A stretch of 57,097 nt of DNA. Source: an uncultured Lachnospiraceae bacterium. Lineage in GTDB: Bacteria > Bacillota > Clostridia > Lachnospirales > Lachnospiraceae. The stretch covers positions 1-57,097 of the forward strand of contig CANQRU010000019.1 in assembly GCA_947626395.1 (NCBI GenBank), read 5' to 3'. The translations under genes were made by a program, and so were the position numbers. The notes under the pieces were generated by a model, which was not told where the DNA came from, made no database searches, and saw only the letters and a program-made list of their open reading frames with translations. Below are positions 17,707 to 27,447 of the stretch, one piece after another. The stretch's first letter is position 1. The number at the start of each line of letters is the position of its first letter.

Positions 17707-17735
17707 TTGATTAAACTGATAAGGCGTATTATAAT
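17707..17735 (+). promoter_or_regulatory. predicted sigma-A promoter of NhaC gene
   Basis: TTGATT (17707-17712) and TATAAT (17730-17735) with a 17-base spacer. The ~50-base leader contains a small hairpin, CCTAC/GTAGG. Confidence 0.75.
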
Positions 17736-17793
17736 AGCAAAAAAGAAAGCCTACCGCAACAGTAGGATTCGGTAAGAAATGGGGGAATTCTCT

Positions 17794-19458
17794 ATGAACA
17801 TTCCAAAGAAAGCAAAGGTCGGGATCTGGCTGGCCGTACTTGCCGCCGCCCTCATCCTGATCTGGATCACCTCCCGGACGCCTGCCACGACCGCCGAGGG
17901 CTATCTGCCCCGGGTCTATCAGACCATCTGGTCGCTGCTGCCGCCGGTCGTCGCCATCAGCCTGGCGCTTCTCACGAAGGAGGTCTATTTCTCCCTGTTC
18001 ATGGGCATCGTCACCGGCGGCCTGCTCTACGCCAACGGAAATCTCGGACTGACCCTGCAGACGATCCTCTACAATGACGAAGGCGGTCTGGTGAATAAGA
18101 TCGCCAATCAGCAGAACGCCAGCATCCTGGTCTTCGTGGTTCTTCTGGCCACCCTGGTAGCCCTGATGAACAAAGCGGGCGGTTCCGCCGCCTTCGGCCG
18201 CTGGGCGTCGAAGCATATCCACAGCAAGGTCGGGGCCCAGCTGGCCGCTATCGCCCTGGGCGTACTGATCTTCGTAGACGACGGCTTCAACTGTATGACC
18301 GTCGGCTCCGTGATCCGGCCGGTCACGGACCGCCATCAGGTATCCCGCGCCAAGCTGGCCTACCTGATCGACTCCACAGCCGCGCCCATCTGCATCATCG
18401 CGCCTATTTCCAGCTGGGCGGCCGCAGTCACATACTCCGTCCCTGAAGATCTCGGGATCAACGGATTCCAGATGTTTCTGCGGACCATCCCCTACAACTT
18501 CTACGCGCTGGGAACGCTTCTGATGATGATCCTGATCGTGACGCTCAAGCTGGACTACGGCCCCATGAAGCTTCACGAGGACAACGCCGCGAAAGGCGAC
18601 CTGTTCACCACGCCGGACCGTCCCTACCAGGACGCGGACAATGAGATTCCTTCCTCCAAAGGCAGCGTCATTGATCTGGTCCTGCCGGTGGCTGTCCTGA
18701 TCGTTTCCTGCATCATCGGCATCGTCTATACCGGCGGCTTCTTCGACGGCGTGGGCTTCATCGACGCCTTCGCCAACTCCAGTTCCGCGGTGGGACTGGT
18801 CTACGGCAGCCTGATCACGCTCATTTTCACATTCTTCCTCTACATGCTCCGCGGCGTGGTCACCTTCCAGGACTTCATGGACTGTCTGCCCGCGGGCTTC
18901 CGCTCGATGTGCGCGCCAATGCTGATCCTGATCATGGCGTGGAACCTGTCCGGTATGACCGGCCTTCTGGGCGCCAATCTCTACATCCGCGATATGGTGG
19001 CCGCTTCGGCGGGTGCGCTTCGGATCTTCCTGCCCTGCATCATCTTCATTGTGGCGGTATTCCTGGCATTTTCGACGGGAACCAGCTGGGGAACCTTCTC
19101 CATCCTGATCCCCATCGTCTGCAATGTATTTACGGATTCCTATGAAATGCTTGTCATCTCCATCGCGGCCTGCCTGGCGGGGGCGGTCTGCGGCGACCAC
19201 TGCTCTCCGATCTCGGACACGACGATCATGTCGTCGGCAGGGGCCCATTCTAACCATGTGAACCATGTGACCACGCAGATCCCGTACGCGTTTACGGTAG
19301 CCGGGGTGTGCGCGGCCGGGTACCTGATCGCGGGAATGATCGGGTATTTTACGGACAGCCCCGCGGCAATGATCGCGCTGCCGGTGACTCTGGTCCTGCT
19401 TACCGGCGTCATCGTGGCCGCAAACCGCTTTGTAAAAGTTTCAGCTGACCGTCATTAA
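17794..19458 (+). CDS. NhaC-family Na+/H+ antiporter
   Basis: A 554-residue integral membrane transporter of the NhaC/Na_H_antiporter family with about a dozen hydrophobic segments, from VGIWLAVLAAALILIWI to AMIALPVTLVLLTGVIVAA. Characteristic stretches are LGVLIFVDDGFNCMTVGSV, IDSTAAPICIIAPISSWAA and the C-terminal AVCGDHCSPISDTTIMSSAG, which also occurs in malate/lactate antiporters of the group. It would exchange Na+ (or an organic acid with Na+) for protons. ATG 17794 is chosen since GGGGGA lies eight bases before it; the upstream in-frame ATG overlaps that site. It is a single gene whose 3' end overlaps the convergent small membrane gene by 18 bases. Confidence 0.88.
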   Translation: MNIPKKAKVGIWLAVLAAALILIWITSRTPATTAEGYLPRVYQTIWSLLPPVVAISLALLTKEVYFSLFMGIVTGGLLYANGNLGLTLQTILYNDEGGLVNKIANQQNASILVFVVLLATLVALMNKAGGSAAFGRWASKHIHSKVGAQLAAIALGVLIFVDDGFNCMTVGSVIRPVTDRHQVSRAKLAYLIDSTAAPICIIAPISSWAAAVTYSVPEDLGINGFQMFLRTIPYNFYALGTLLMMILIVTLKLDYGPMKLHEDNAAKGDLFTTPDRPYQDADNEIPSSKGSVIDLVLPVAVLIVSCIIGIVYTGGFFDGVGFIDAFANSSSAVGLVYGSLITLIFTFFLYMLRGVVTFQDFMDCLPAGFRSMCAPMLILIMAWNLSGMTGLLGANLYIRDMVAASAGALRIFLPCIIFIVAVFLAFSTGTSWGTFSILIPIVCNVFTDSYEMLVISIAACLAGAVCGDHCSPISDTTIMSSAGAHSNHVNHVTTQIPYAFTVAGVCAAGYLIAGMIGYFTDSPAAMIALPVTLVLLTGVIVAANRFVKVSADRH

Positions 19459-19719
19459 TACGAAACACAGAATGCCGAAGGCGGCGTATGCGCCATTGAC
19501 CACAAGACAGATCTTCATCAGCAGATTCCGGGCAATGCCCTTCGTATAGGCCAGCACGGAGAAGATCCCGCTGAATATCATAAACGCCGCGTAGCACGAG
19601 ATCATGATCTCGGCAGCCGGAGACTCAAGCGCCTTCGGAATATACGCGCGGATCGGCAGTATCGTCCACGGCACGGCCATCATGACCGTGCCGGCTGCCG
19701 TCAGCAGTCTTTCTTTCAT
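19441..19719 (-). CDS. small membrane protein of unknown function
   Basis: A 92-residue protein with three hydrophobic stretches: LLTAAGTVMMAVPWTILPI, IMISCYAAFMIFSGIFSVLA and MKICLVVNGAYAAFGILCFV. A strong GGAGGAGG lies ~10 bases before the ATG (19717-19719), which supports it as a real gene. I do not recognise the family. Its 3' end overlaps the NhaC gene tail to tail; the next gene on the same strand, a permease, is 94 bases upstream of it, so readthrough is possible. Confidence 0.6.
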   Translation of the reverse strand: MKERLLTAAGTVMMAVPWTILPIRAYIPKALESPAAEIMISCYAAFMIFSGIFSVLAYTKGIARNLLMKICLVVNGAYAAFGILCFVLMTVS

Positions 19720-19813
19720 GGTTGTAATTCCTCCTCCTTTTTACCTTACTTTTCATTTCAAATGCAAAGCAGACTTTCACAAGTGCTTGAACAGAACGCA
19801 GTTCAGCCTTTCT

Positions 19814-20590
19814 CTACCGTCTCTCCTCCCGCCCGAACAATCCGCAGGCGGCTGCCAGCGCCGTGCATGTGATCGCCGCAGCCGGCGGAAGCCATTGCCC
19901 CATCCGGATCGGGCTGACAGAAAAATGTTCGGCCAGCTTCGTGTATTCATTCGCCACCACATAGAACGGATAAGCCGCCGGATAGAATACACATATCCTG
20001 GTGTTGATCAGCAGCACCGACGGTATGATGGAGATCAGGCCGATGCCGACGGCGAAGACCGGCGTGCGCACGGCCGCGGCAAGCAGCCAGAAACAGGCGG
20101 CCATCGGGATCCCGGCCAGCCATATCCTGCAGACGAGGCAGAACGTATCGCTAAGCGGCCGCATAAAATCATAGCCGTATATACGGCCTGCGGCCGCCGC
20201 CCCAGCCGCCCAGGCCGCGAAGGACATAAGCGTCAGCACGGCGGTCAGAGCCAGCAGAACCAGGAATTTGGCCGCACAGAGCCTGACCGGCGATACCGGA
20301 AGCGACAGCATGCGCCGAAGCCCTCCGTTTCCCCGCTCCAGCTGCGTCAGAAGGACCGTGCTCACAACAAGGCAGGCCGGGAACAAAAACCACGCATACC
20401 CCATATATCCCTGGATCAGGAAATTATCCTCCGGCAGGATCCCGACATCCTGCATCGTGAAGTTCAGATCCGCGTTCAGTACGGAAGGGATCCACAGGAT
20501 CAGGGTCGCCAGAAAATAGACGGCAGTGATTCCGGATCTGCGCAGTTTCCTCCATTCGATTCGAAACAATCCCCATACATTTATGCTCAT
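19814..20590 (-). CDS. ABC transporter permease, lantibiotic-immunity (LanG/CprC) type
   Basis: A 258-residue ABC-2-like permease with six predicted membrane spans, opening with VWGLFRIEWRKLRRSGI, the short amphipathic start typical of MutG/SpaG/CprC proteins, then YAWFLFPACLVVSTVLLTQLERGNGGLRR. The start overlaps the end of the companion permease gene by four bases. With that permease and the ATPase it would expel or displace membrane-acting antimicrobial peptides such as lantibiotics or cationic host peptides. No peptide precursor is nearby, so this is resistance rather than self-immunity. The exact order of LanE/LanG roles is inferred. Confidence 0.82.
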   Translation of the reverse strand: MSINVWGLFRIEWRKLRRSGITAVYFLATLILWIPSVLNADLNFTMQDVGILPEDNFLIQGYMGYAWFLFPACLVVSTVLLTQLERGNGGLRRMLSLPVSPVRLCAAKFLVLLALTAVLTLMSFAAWAAGAAAAGRIYGYDFMRPLSDTFCLVCRIWLAGIPMAACFWLLAAAVRTPVFAVGIGLISIIPSVLLINTRICVFYPAAYPFYVVANEYTKLAEHFSVSPIRMGQWLPPAAAITCTALAAACGLFGREERR

Positions 20591-21378
20591 GCCATCCTCC
20601 TCCTGATCTTCCCAGCCAGAATCCCCGCCGCAAGAAACACCGCCGTCTCTGCCGTCGCCGCCGCGGCCGTCGTCATTTCAGCCGCCATCCCTGCTGCCTC
20701 TCCTTGCGGAATCCGAAACGCCAGCGTATACGGAAACAGCGCCGGCACGCCGCTGTCCGCGGGCGCCATGGACGCGAACGCGAAACACACCACGCCGATC
20801 CCCAGAGAGATCCACATATTTCTGCAGACCGAGGAGATCAGAAGGGAAACCGTCACGGCAGGAAGCATCATAAGCCATCCATACATCATGCTCCGGACCA
20901 GATCCATATGCGGAAAAGCCCCCGCGCCAAAGACAGCTTCCATATATTCCGCGCCATCCGCAGCCGCCCGGCCTGTGAACCAGTACCCGCGGCAGAATTC
21001 CAGCGCCGCTCCTTCCATTGCGGTCATCAGAAATGATACCGCCGCCAAAAGGAGCCATTTCCCCAGAAAGCTCTTCCATTCCCGCTCCGGCAGCGTGCAA
21101 AGCTTCCTGAACGCGTTATCGGCGAACTCCGTGTGATAGAGAATACAGGCCCCCGATACCACCAGAAGCAGATTCACCATGACCATCATCTGCCAGTTGG
21201 CGTCCACCAGGATCTTTAAGGGAGACTCTGCCCCGGCCGCAGTCAGCCGGTCCGTATAGATCCGGGAACGGAACGCCATATTGGCCACGGGAATGGCCGC
21301 GCCCGCCGCTCCTCCCAGAACAAAAGCCGGAAAGAAACCGGTCCGCCGCTGCTTTCTGATCTCGAGGAACAATGTCAT
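20587..21378 (-). CDS. ABC transporter permease, lantibiotic-immunity (LanE/CprB) type
   Basis: A 263-residue permease with six hydrophobic segments. The N-terminus MTLFLEIRKQRRTGF and the segment FADNAFRKLCTLPEREWKSFLGKW resemble the LanE/MutE family, with the usual periplasmic-side loop before IYTDRLTAAG. It overlaps the ATPase gene upstream and the second permease downstream by four bases each, so the three proteins are made together in fixed ratio. It should form the membrane channel with the neighbouring permease. Confidence 0.82.
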   Translation of the reverse strand: MTLFLEIRKQRRTGFFPAFVLGGAAGAAIPVANMAFRSRIYTDRLTAAGAESPLKILVDANWQMMVMVNLLLVVSGACILYHTEFADNAFRKLCTLPEREWKSFLGKWLLLAAVSFLMTAMEGAALEFCRGYWFTGRAAADGAEYMEAVFGAGAFPHMDLVRSMMYGWLMMLPAVTVSLLISSVCRNMWISLGIGVVCFAFASMAPADSGVPALFPYTLAFRIPQGEAAGMAAEMTTAAAATAETAVFLAAGILAGKIRRRMA

Positions 21379-22265
21379 GACCTGTCACCCGGCCTTTCCT
21401 TGGCAGCTACGGACGCCTCCCCAGAACCGCTGCCTCTCCTTCCGCTTCCGGCCGCGCCTGTCCGGGAAGCGTCGTCATTTTCGATCATCGCCAGAAATGT
21501 ATCCTCCAGATTATCCACCGGCAGCCCCCTCATCATGGCTGCGCGCCGCAGCTCGTCCATGGTTCCCTCGAACAGCAGCCGTCCGTGGTTCAGTATCCCC
21601 ACCATATCTGCCATCAGTTCGATCTCTGAGAGCAGATGGGACGACACCAGCACCGTGCAGTCATACCGGGCCGGCAGGGAACGGATCAGACCGCGGATCT
21701 CATGGATCCCCACCGGATCCAGACCGTTGGTCGGCTCATCCAGTATTAAGACCGGCGGCCGGGCGATCAGCGCGCCGGCCAGACCCAGACGCTGCTTCAT
21801 GCCCAGAGAGTATTTGCGGGCCAGACGGTTCCTGTACGGGCCGAGACCCACCGCCTCCAGCGCCTCTTCGGCCGCCTGGCGCGGCAGCCCCAGGATCCGC
21901 CGGATGATATCCAGGTTCTCCGCTCCTGTCAGATTGCCGTAGAAGGAAGGCGCCTCAATGAAGGAACCCACCCTGCGCAGGATCCGCATCCGGTCCCGCG
22001 GATACCGCATCCCGTCAACCGTAAATTCCCCTCCGCTTGGAGCCGTCAGGCCCAGCAGCATTTTCATCGTCGTGGATTTTCCGGCTCCGTTAGGCCCCAG
22101 AAATCCGTAGACAACGCCCTTCGGCACGTGCAGATCGAGCCCGGCCACCGCCTGAAAGCTCCCGTAGGATCTGGAAAGCCCCCTGGTCTCGATCATATAC
22201 GCGGGCGCCCTTTCCGGCACACTTTCCGGCCTGCCGGCAGTACCCGCCATGTTCGCAGCATACAT
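21375..22265 (-). CDS. ABC transporter ATP-binding protein, lantibiotic-immunity (LanF/CprA) type
   Basis: A 296-residue ATPase: Walker A GFLGPNGAGKSTTMK, Q-loop region VGSFIEAPSFYGNLTG, signature YSLGMKQRLGLAGAL, Walker B PVLILDEPTNGLDP and switch His VSSHLLSEIE. The SFIE/FYGNLTG stretch in the Q-loop is characteristic of LanF-type ATPases. The C-terminus has an extra Ser/Gly/Arg-rich tail of ~30 residues. The start ATG 22263-22265 lies nine bases after AGGAGG; two earlier in-frame starts lie closer to or before the site. It faces the response regulator gene and is probably induced through it. Confidence 0.9.
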   Translation of the reverse strand: MYAANMAGTAGRPESVPERAPAYMIETRGLSRSYGSFQAVAGLDLHVPKGVVYGFLGPNGAGKSTTMKMLLGLTAPSGGEFTVDGMRYPRDRMRILRRVGSFIEAPSFYGNLTGAENLDIIRRILGLPRQAAEEALEAVGLGPYRNRLARKYSLGMKQRLGLAGALIARPPVLILDEPTNGLDPVGIHEIRGLIRSLPARYDCTVLVSSHLLSEIELMADMVGILNHGRLLFEGTMDELRRAAMMRGLPVDNLEDTFLAMIENDDASRTGAAGSGRRGSGSGEASVAAKERPGDRS

Positions 22266-22465
22266 ATTCATTAACCTCCTTGCTTCTGATGCCTCTATTC
22301 TACCCGCCCGACCTTGCGCCAACCTTCCCGCTGCCTTACATTTCCCTTACTTTTGTCCGGAAAATGAGACGAACCGCGGTTTTTGTGGTAAGCTTTCTAC
22401 AGAAGGCGGTCATGGGAAATGGAAACGCCCCGGCTGCCGGGTAATCAGAAAGAAAGAGGAAGAAA

Positions 22466-23185
22466 ATGGGCGCCGATTATCTGAAACAGAAACATATCCT
22501 CCTGGTCGACGACGAACCCGCCCTTCTGGCGCTCGTCACATCGGTTCTGGAGCAGGAAGGCTATCCCTTCATCAGGACTGCCGCAACTGCCGCAGAAGCC
22601 CTGTCCGCCGCCAGAGCGTCCGCCCCGGATCTGGCCATCCTGGACGTCATGCTTCCCGACGGGAACGGCTTCGATCTGCTTGTGAAGCTGCGCGTCTTCA
22701 CCGACTGTCCGGTTCTCTTTCTCACCGCACGCGGCGAGGAGGAAGACCGCTTCCGGGGATTCGGACTGGGCGCGGACGACTATATGGTGAAGCCGTTTTC
22801 CCCGCGGGAGCTTCTGTACCGCGTCGCGGCGATCCTGCGCCGCACCTACCGGGATGAAGATCCCTTTGTGGAACTGTCGGGCTGCCGGATCGATCTTACG
22901 CGGGCGGAGGTCATACGGTCCGGCGAACGCATTCCCCTGACCGCCAAAGAATATGAACTTCTCTCCGTCTTAAGCCGCAATTCCGGGCGCATCGTGACCA
23001 TCGACGCGCTCTGCGAGGCGGTCTGGGGCGACAATCCCTACGGATACGAAAACTCCCTGATGGCCCATATCCGGCGCATCCGCGAAAAGATCGAGCAGGA
23101 TCCGTCCCATCCGGTGTCGCTGGTGACGGTAAAAGGACTGGGATATAAGCTGATACCCGCAAAATCAGGGCAGAACGCATCCTGA
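22466..23185 (+). CDS. OmpR-family response regulator (CprR-like)
   Basis: A 239-residue regulator. The receiver domain has the acidic pair in ILLVDDEPALL, phospho-acceptor Asp in LAILDVMLPDG, Thr/Ser in LFLTARG and Lys in DDYMVKPFSPRELL. The OmpR winged helix (residues 135-235) ends in NSLMAHIRRIREKIEQ and TVKGLGYKLI. AGAGGAAG precedes the ATG. It is followed 61 bases later by the sensor kinase and is divergent from the ABC transporter, the layout of peptide-sensing resistance modules such as C. difficile Cpr. It would activate the transporter on the other strand. No operator was recognised in the 200-base divergent gap. Confidence 0.92.
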   Translation: MGADYLKQKHILLVDDEPALLALVTSVLEQEGYPFIRTAATAAEALSAARASAPDLAILDVMLPDGNGFDLLVKLRVFTDCPVLFLTARGEEEDRFRGFGLGADDYMVKPFSPRELLYRVAAILRRTYRDEDPFVELSGCRIDLTRAEVIRSGERIPLTAKEYELLSVLSRNSGRIVTIDALCEAVWGDNPYGYENSLMAHIRRIREKIEQDPSHPVSLVTVKGLGYKLIPAKSGQNAS

Positions 23186-23246
23186 ACCGCGCCAAACGGC
23201 CGGCACATCCGCTGCCGCGGCATATCCTTAACAGAATGGAGACGCT

Positions 23247-24734
23247 ATGAAAGATATTCTCAGACTGACCCGCCGGTTCGCCGGCATCATGACCTTAAGC
23301 TTCTGCCTGCTGTTCGCAGTCAATATTCTTCTGCTGTCCGTGATCGTTTCCCGTCAGAATTCCAACGGCGGGCCGTGGACGATCGCGGAGGAAACCGCTG
23401 CGGCGATCCTGCCGCTCCCGGACGGAGGCGGTTTTGCCCTGACGCCGGAGGCCGAAGCGGCGCTGCAGAACTGCGGCGCCTGGGCCGTCCTGATCGACGA
23501 GACCACCCTTCGGACTGTCTGGCAGACCGAAGACCTGCCGCCGTCCGTCCCTGCCGTATACTCCGCCTCCTCCATCGCAGGTCTTACCCGCGGCTATATC
23601 GACGGCTATCCTACCTTTACCGCTTCCTGCGGCTTCGGACTGATGGTACTCGGTTTCCCCCGGGAAAGCTACTGGAAACATATGTGGCCCAGCTGGGACT
23701 ACCAGTTCATTGCCCATGTACCGCAGATTTTTCTTCTGTTTGCAATAAGCAACGCGGTCGTTATCTTTCTGATCTACCTGACCGCCAATTACCGTCTGCT
23801 GCGTTCCATACGCCCCATCGCCGCCGGAATCCAGACACTGCCCGCCGGGCGGCCGGTCCATATCGCGGAGCGGGGACTTCTGTCCGGCCTGGCCGCCAGC
23901 CTGAACCGGACATCCGAACTGCTAAAGAACCAGCAGTACGAACTTCGCAGGAAAGAGACTGCCCGCGCCAACTGGATCGCGGGCGTCTCCCACGATATCC
24001 GTACTCCCCTGTCCATGGTCATGGGACACGCGGAACAGCTGAAGGAGGATTCCATCCTTCCTCCCGCCCAACAGAAAAAGGCCGCCGTTATCCTCCGCGA
24101 AAGCGAACGGATACGCGACCTTGTCAGCAACCTGAATCTCGCGTCAAAGCTGGAATACAACATGCAGCCAGCCTGTCTTAAGCCTGAAAATGTGACCGCC
24201 ATCGTCCGTCAGGCCGCGGCAGACTTCATCAACGCGGATATCGAAGAAAAATACCCTGTGGAATGGATCGGCGCACAGCCTGCATTCGCGTACACCGTTA
24301 TGGCAGACCGGGAGCTCCTGTCAAGGGCCGTCATGAATCTGTTCCACAACTGCAAAAACCATAATGAAGACGGCTGCACGATCTATGTTTCCGTAGAAGC
24401 GGCCGGCGGAGCGACAGACACGAATAGCTTCTGTCGAATCCATGGCACAGGCTCAGACAGTCTCTGCCGGATTCGTATCGAAGATGACGGCGCCGGCTTA
24501 AGCGACGAAGAACTGGAGCGTCTCCGTACCGCCTCCCGTCCCATAGCCAGTGATTCCGATGAAAGCGGTCAGCCCCATGGCCTCGGACTTCTTCTCGTCC
24601 GACAGATCGCAGAAGTATCCGGAGGCACCGTCGAAATGGACCACAGCAATCACGGCGGATTTTCCGTCAGCATCATGCTTCCTCTTCTCAGAGTCCCGTT
24701 TTCTCCCGACGCTGACAACACGCCGCAGGAATAG
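23247..24734 (+). CDS. sensor histidine kinase (CprK-like)
   Basis: A 495-residue membrane kinase: first span GIMTLSFCLLFAVNILLLSVIV, an extracytoplasmic domain of ~135 residues (35-170), second span QIFLLFAISNAVVIFLIYL, then a HAMP-like linker. The phospho-His is in SHDIRTPLSMVMGH, the N-box is MNLFHNCKNHNEDG (an unusual form), the G1 box is IEDDGAGLSDEE and the G2 box is HGLGLLLVRQIAE. The extracytoplasmic domain size fits kinases that sense peptides directly. It pairs with the response regulator just upstream. A Ser/Gly-rich insert near residue 395 (TDTNSFCRIHGTGSDSLC) lies in the ATPase domain. Confidence 0.9.
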   Translation: MKDILRLTRRFAGIMTLSFCLLFAVNILLLSVIVSRQNSNGGPWTIAEETAAAILPLPDGGGFALTPEAEAALQNCGAWAVLIDETTLRTVWQTEDLPPSVPAVYSASSIAGLTRGYIDGYPTFTASCGFGLMVLGFPRESYWKHMWPSWDYQFIAHVPQIFLLFAISNAVVIFLIYLTANYRLLRSIRPIAAGIQTLPAGRPVHIAERGLLSGLAASLNRTSELLKNQQYELRRKETARANWIAGVSHDIRTPLSMVMGHAEQLKEDSILPPAQQKKAAVILRESERIRDLVSNLNLASKLEYNMQPACLKPENVTAIVRQAAADFINADIEEKYPVEWIGAQPAFAYTVMADRELLSRAVMNLFHNCKNHNEDGCTIYVSVEAAGGATDTNSFCRIHGTGSDSLCRIRIEDDGAGLSDEELERLRTASRPIASDSDESGQPHGLGLLLVRQIAEVSGGTVEMDHSNHGGFSVSIMLPLLRVPFSPDADNTPQE

Positions 24735-24761
24735 GGAATAACATCGGACCATCTGGATAAA

Positions 24762-24823
24762 AAGCCCCTTTCTGCATGGAAATATAGCCAGAACATCTCT
24801 GTCGCTCTGTTCGCATTGAAACA
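24762..24823. repeat. dispersed repeat, diverged tandem pair
   Basis: GCATGGAAATA at 24774-24784 and GCATTGAAACA at 24813-24823 lie exactly 39 bases apart, the same period as the pair at 46808-46880. The second unit matches the 34-base consensus at 24 of 34 positions; the first matches only in its 3' half. It lies between the kinase stop and the glgD terminator. Confidence 0.55.
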
Positions 24824-24827
24824 AAAA

Positions 24828-24864
24828 GCGGAGAAGGATACGCAACCCGTAATTCCTTCTCCGC
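24828..24864 (-). terminator. Rho-independent terminator of glgCD
   Basis: A perfect 11-bp stem, GCGGAGAAGGA/TCCTTCTCCGC, with a 15-base loop, followed on the minus strand by TTTTTGTTT. It may also slow plus-strand transcription from the kinase gene (ATTCATTCTTC follows). Confidence 0.85.
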
Positions 24865-24947
24865 ATTCATTCTTCAATCACAAAAATCTGTCGCCAGCAG
24901 TCTCTTCATCCGCCGGTACAATCACACACACTGTCCTGCGCGGCGTC

Positions 24948-26093
24948 TTACACCACTTTGTGCTTCGCGATATACACCGGGAAGCTGTCCGTCCCCCGCA
25001 GTTCTTTCCCCGCGGTGATCGTCACTTTCTTATCCGTGATCACATACTCCACATTGGCTCCCGCCTCGATGATCGTATCCTGCATAAGCACGCAGTTCTT
25101 CACCTTCGCGCCCTTTCCGACCTGCACGCCGCGGAACAGGATGCAGTTCTCGATGTCGCCTTCAATGATGCAGCCGTCTGCCACCAGCACGTTCTCCGCC
25201 CTGGACCCTTCGATATACCTGGTCGGGTTATCGTCACGGATCTTCGTGTAGATCGGGCTCGGATCAAACAGCGCGTCCAGGTTCTTATCGTCGAGGAGCT
25301 TCATATTCTCGTCGAAATAGCTCTTCAGGTCGCTGATGCGCGCCACATAGCCGTCATACTTATAGCCGTAGACCTTGATCTTGTCCAGATGCGGCGCCAG
25401 CATGTCCCTCTCGAAGAACTGATAGCCGCGGACGCTGGCCACGGTGATCAGCTCGATCAGCAGCTCCCTCTTGATCACATAGTAATTCAGGCAGAAATTC
25501 GTCACGCCTTCCTGGGTGGAATTCATATACATATAATTCACACGTTTGTCGTCGTTCATGTCGATCGTGTAGTACAGATCCACGCCCTGTCCATGGACCG
25601 CCTTCGCGGAAGCCGGGATCTCTTCCTCCGTATACGCCACGGTGATATCGGCGCCCGACTGGACATGCTGATCGATCAGCGCGTTAAAATCAAAGTTCGC
25701 CACGATGTTCGTGTCGGCCAGCACTACATAAGTTTCCTTCTGCCCCCGCAGGAAATCCAGAATACTCGCCAGAGCTTCGACGCGGCCGTTGTACAGCTTC
25801 ACTGTCTTCTCCGCAAAGGGCGGGATGATATTCAAGCCGCCGTTCTTACGGGCCAGATCCCACTCGCGGCCGGAGCCTAAGTGATCCATCAGGGAAAGGT
25901 AGTTCCTGCGGACGATCAGGGAAATATTGTCGATGCCGCAGTTCACCATGCTGGAAAGCACAAAATCCACGATACGGTAACGGCCGCCAAAGGGGATCGA
26001 GGCCATCAGGCGCTCATTCACCAGTTCCGGTACCAGAGAATCATAACTGTTGGGGAACAGAACACCCAATACATCTGCGTTCGTATTTACCAC
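24948..26093 (-). CDS. glgD: glycogen biosynthesis protein GlgD (ADP-glucose pyrophosphorylase-like subunit)
   Basis: A 381-residue GlgD, the partner of GlgC in Firmicutes. It has the nucleotidyltransferase fold ([35 protein letters not shown]) and left-handed beta-helix repeats at the C-terminus ([19 protein letters not shown]). The catalytic N-terminal glycine-rich loop is degenerate ([17 protein letters not shown] in place of the GGxGxRL type), as expected for GlgD, which modulates GlgC rather than acting alone. The start is GTG 26091-26093 behind GAGGAA; it overlaps glgC by seven bases. Confidence 0.93.
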   Translation of the reverse strand: MVNTNADVLGVLFPNSYDSLVPELVNERLMASIPFGGRYRIVDFVLSSMVNCGIDNISLIVRRNYLSLMDHLGSGREWDLARKNGGLNIIPPFAEKTVKLYNGRVEALASILDFLRGQKETYVVLADTNIVANFDFNALIDQHVQSGADITVAYTEEEIPASAKAVHGQGVDLYYTIDMNDDKRVNYMYMNSTQEGVTNFCLNYYVIKRELLIELITVASVRGYQFFERDMLAPHLDKIKVYGYKYDGYVARISDLKSYFDENMKLLDDKNLDALFDPSPIYTKIRDDNPTRYIEGSRAENVLVADGCIIEGDIENCILFRGVQVGKGAKVKNCVLMQDTIIEAGANVEYVITDKKVTITAGKELRGTDSFPVYIAKHKVV

Positions 26094-27295
26094 TGTTCCT
26101 CACCGCCTTTCACATTATTCCTGACCATGGCGTTCGGGCCGATCTTGGCGCCGTCGCCAATAAATACGTTATTACCGATCGTAGCCACGCCCTTCTCATC
26201 TCCCTCGGGCATGGCGCCTACGACGGCGTTCTCGCCGATCTCTACATTCTCGGCCACGATACAGTGCTTCACCACCGCGCCGGAACGGATGACAGTGCCG
26301 CCCATGACGACCGCGTCCTCGACCTCGGCGCCTTCCTCCACGCGGACGCCCGCGAACAGGATGGAATGCTTCACCCTGCCGTTGATGCGGCAGCCGTCGG
26401 TGATCATCGAATTCTCCACGACGCCGCCCTTGCCGATCTTATGGCCGGTCATGCCGCTGTTGCGGCTGTAGATCTTCCAGTCGTCGTCAAACAGATTGAT
26501 GCCGCTGTGCTCCGGATCCAGAACCTCCATATTGGCTTCCCAGAGGGAGGAAATGGTCCCGACATCCTTCCAGTATCCGCTGAAATGATACGCGTACATC
26601 CTGCGGTTGTCGCGGAACAGATTCGGGATGATGTTCTTGCCGAAATCGTTCTCGGAATTGGGATCCGCCTCATCCTCTTCCAGATACTGTTTCAGAATAT
26701 CCCAGTTGAAGATGTAGATACCCATGGATGCCAGGTTGGACTTGGGATTCTTGGGCTTCTCCTGGAATTCGGTGATCCGGTCATTCTCGTCCGCCACCAT
26801 GATGCCGAACCGGGAAGCCTCCTCCCACGGCACTTCCATGACGGCCACGGAGAACTCCGCCCCCTTCTCCTTGTGGTAGCGCAGGAAATCGCTGTAGTCC
26901 TGCTTGCAGATCTGGTCGCCGGACAGAATGATCACATACTGCGGGTCATATCTCTGGATGAATGAAATATTCTGGTAAATGGCGTTCGCCGTGCCTTTAT
27001 ACCAGTCAGAGCCGGAAGCCTGCTGATAAGGCGGGAGCACATGGACGCCGCCATGGAGACGGTCGAGGTCCCAGGGCTGTCCGTTGCCAATGTACTCATT
27101 CAGAACCAGAGGCTGATACTGGGTCAGAATACCCACCGTATCGATCCCGGAATTGACGCAGTTCGACAGCGGAAAATCAATGATCCTGTACTTGCCGCCG
27201 AAGGGAACCGCGGGTTTTGCCAGATTCTGGGTCAGCGTATACAGACGGGAACCCTGTCCACCGGCAAGAAGCATTGCTATCATTTCTTTTGCCAT
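26087..27295 (-). CDS. glgC: glucose-1-phosphate adenylyltransferase GlgC
   Basis: A 402-residue ADP-glucose pyrophosphorylase, the committed enzyme of glycogen synthesis. Motifs: [20 protein letters not shown] (catalytic loop), [34 protein letters not shown] (metal Asp), [18 protein letters not shown], and hexapeptide repeats at the C-terminus ([19 protein letters not shown]). GGGGGAGA precedes the ATG at 27293-27295. glgD follows with overlap. Glycogen synthase and branching enzyme are not in the window. Confidence 0.96.
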   Translation of the reverse strand: MAKEMIAMLLAGGQGSRLYTLTQNLAKPAVPFGGKYRIIDFPLSNCVNSGIDTVGILTQYQPLVLNEYIGNGQPWDLDRLHGGVHVLPPYQQASGSDWYKGTANAIYQNISFIQRYDPQYVIILSGDQICKQDYSDFLRYHKEKGAEFSVAVMEVPWEEASRFGIMVADENDRITEFQEKPKNPKSNLASMGIYIFNWDILKQYLEEDEADPNSENDFGKNIIPNLFRDNRRMYAYHFSGYWKDVGTISSLWEANMEVLDPEHSGINLFDDDWKIYSRNSGMTGHKIGKGGVVENSMITDGCRINGRVKHSILFAGVRVEEGAEVEDAVVMGGTVIRSGAVVKHCIVAENVEIGENAVVGAMPEGDEKGVATIGNNVFIGDGAKIGPNAMVRNNVKGGEEQW

Positions 27296-27447
27296 GATAA
27301 TCTCCCCCTCATATATTTTGAGTTAATTCGATTCTACCACAAAATAGTAAATTGTGATACCCTTTTTGGAAATTTTTTCGTTAATTATGGCAAAGTATAC
27401 AAAAAACAAAATGCTTGCGTTTGTATTTTGCCCACAATATGTATATT

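Noticed and set aside
17704-19266. 520-codon minus-strand open frame
   Set aside because: Antisense to the NhaC antiporter; its composition (His/Asp/Arg-rich, no hydrophobic core) is that of a GC-rich shadow frame.
22266-22465. Lantibiotic precursor next to the ABC transporter
   Set aside because: No small Cys/Ser/Thr-rich frame with a leader was found in the divergent gap or after the kinase gene.
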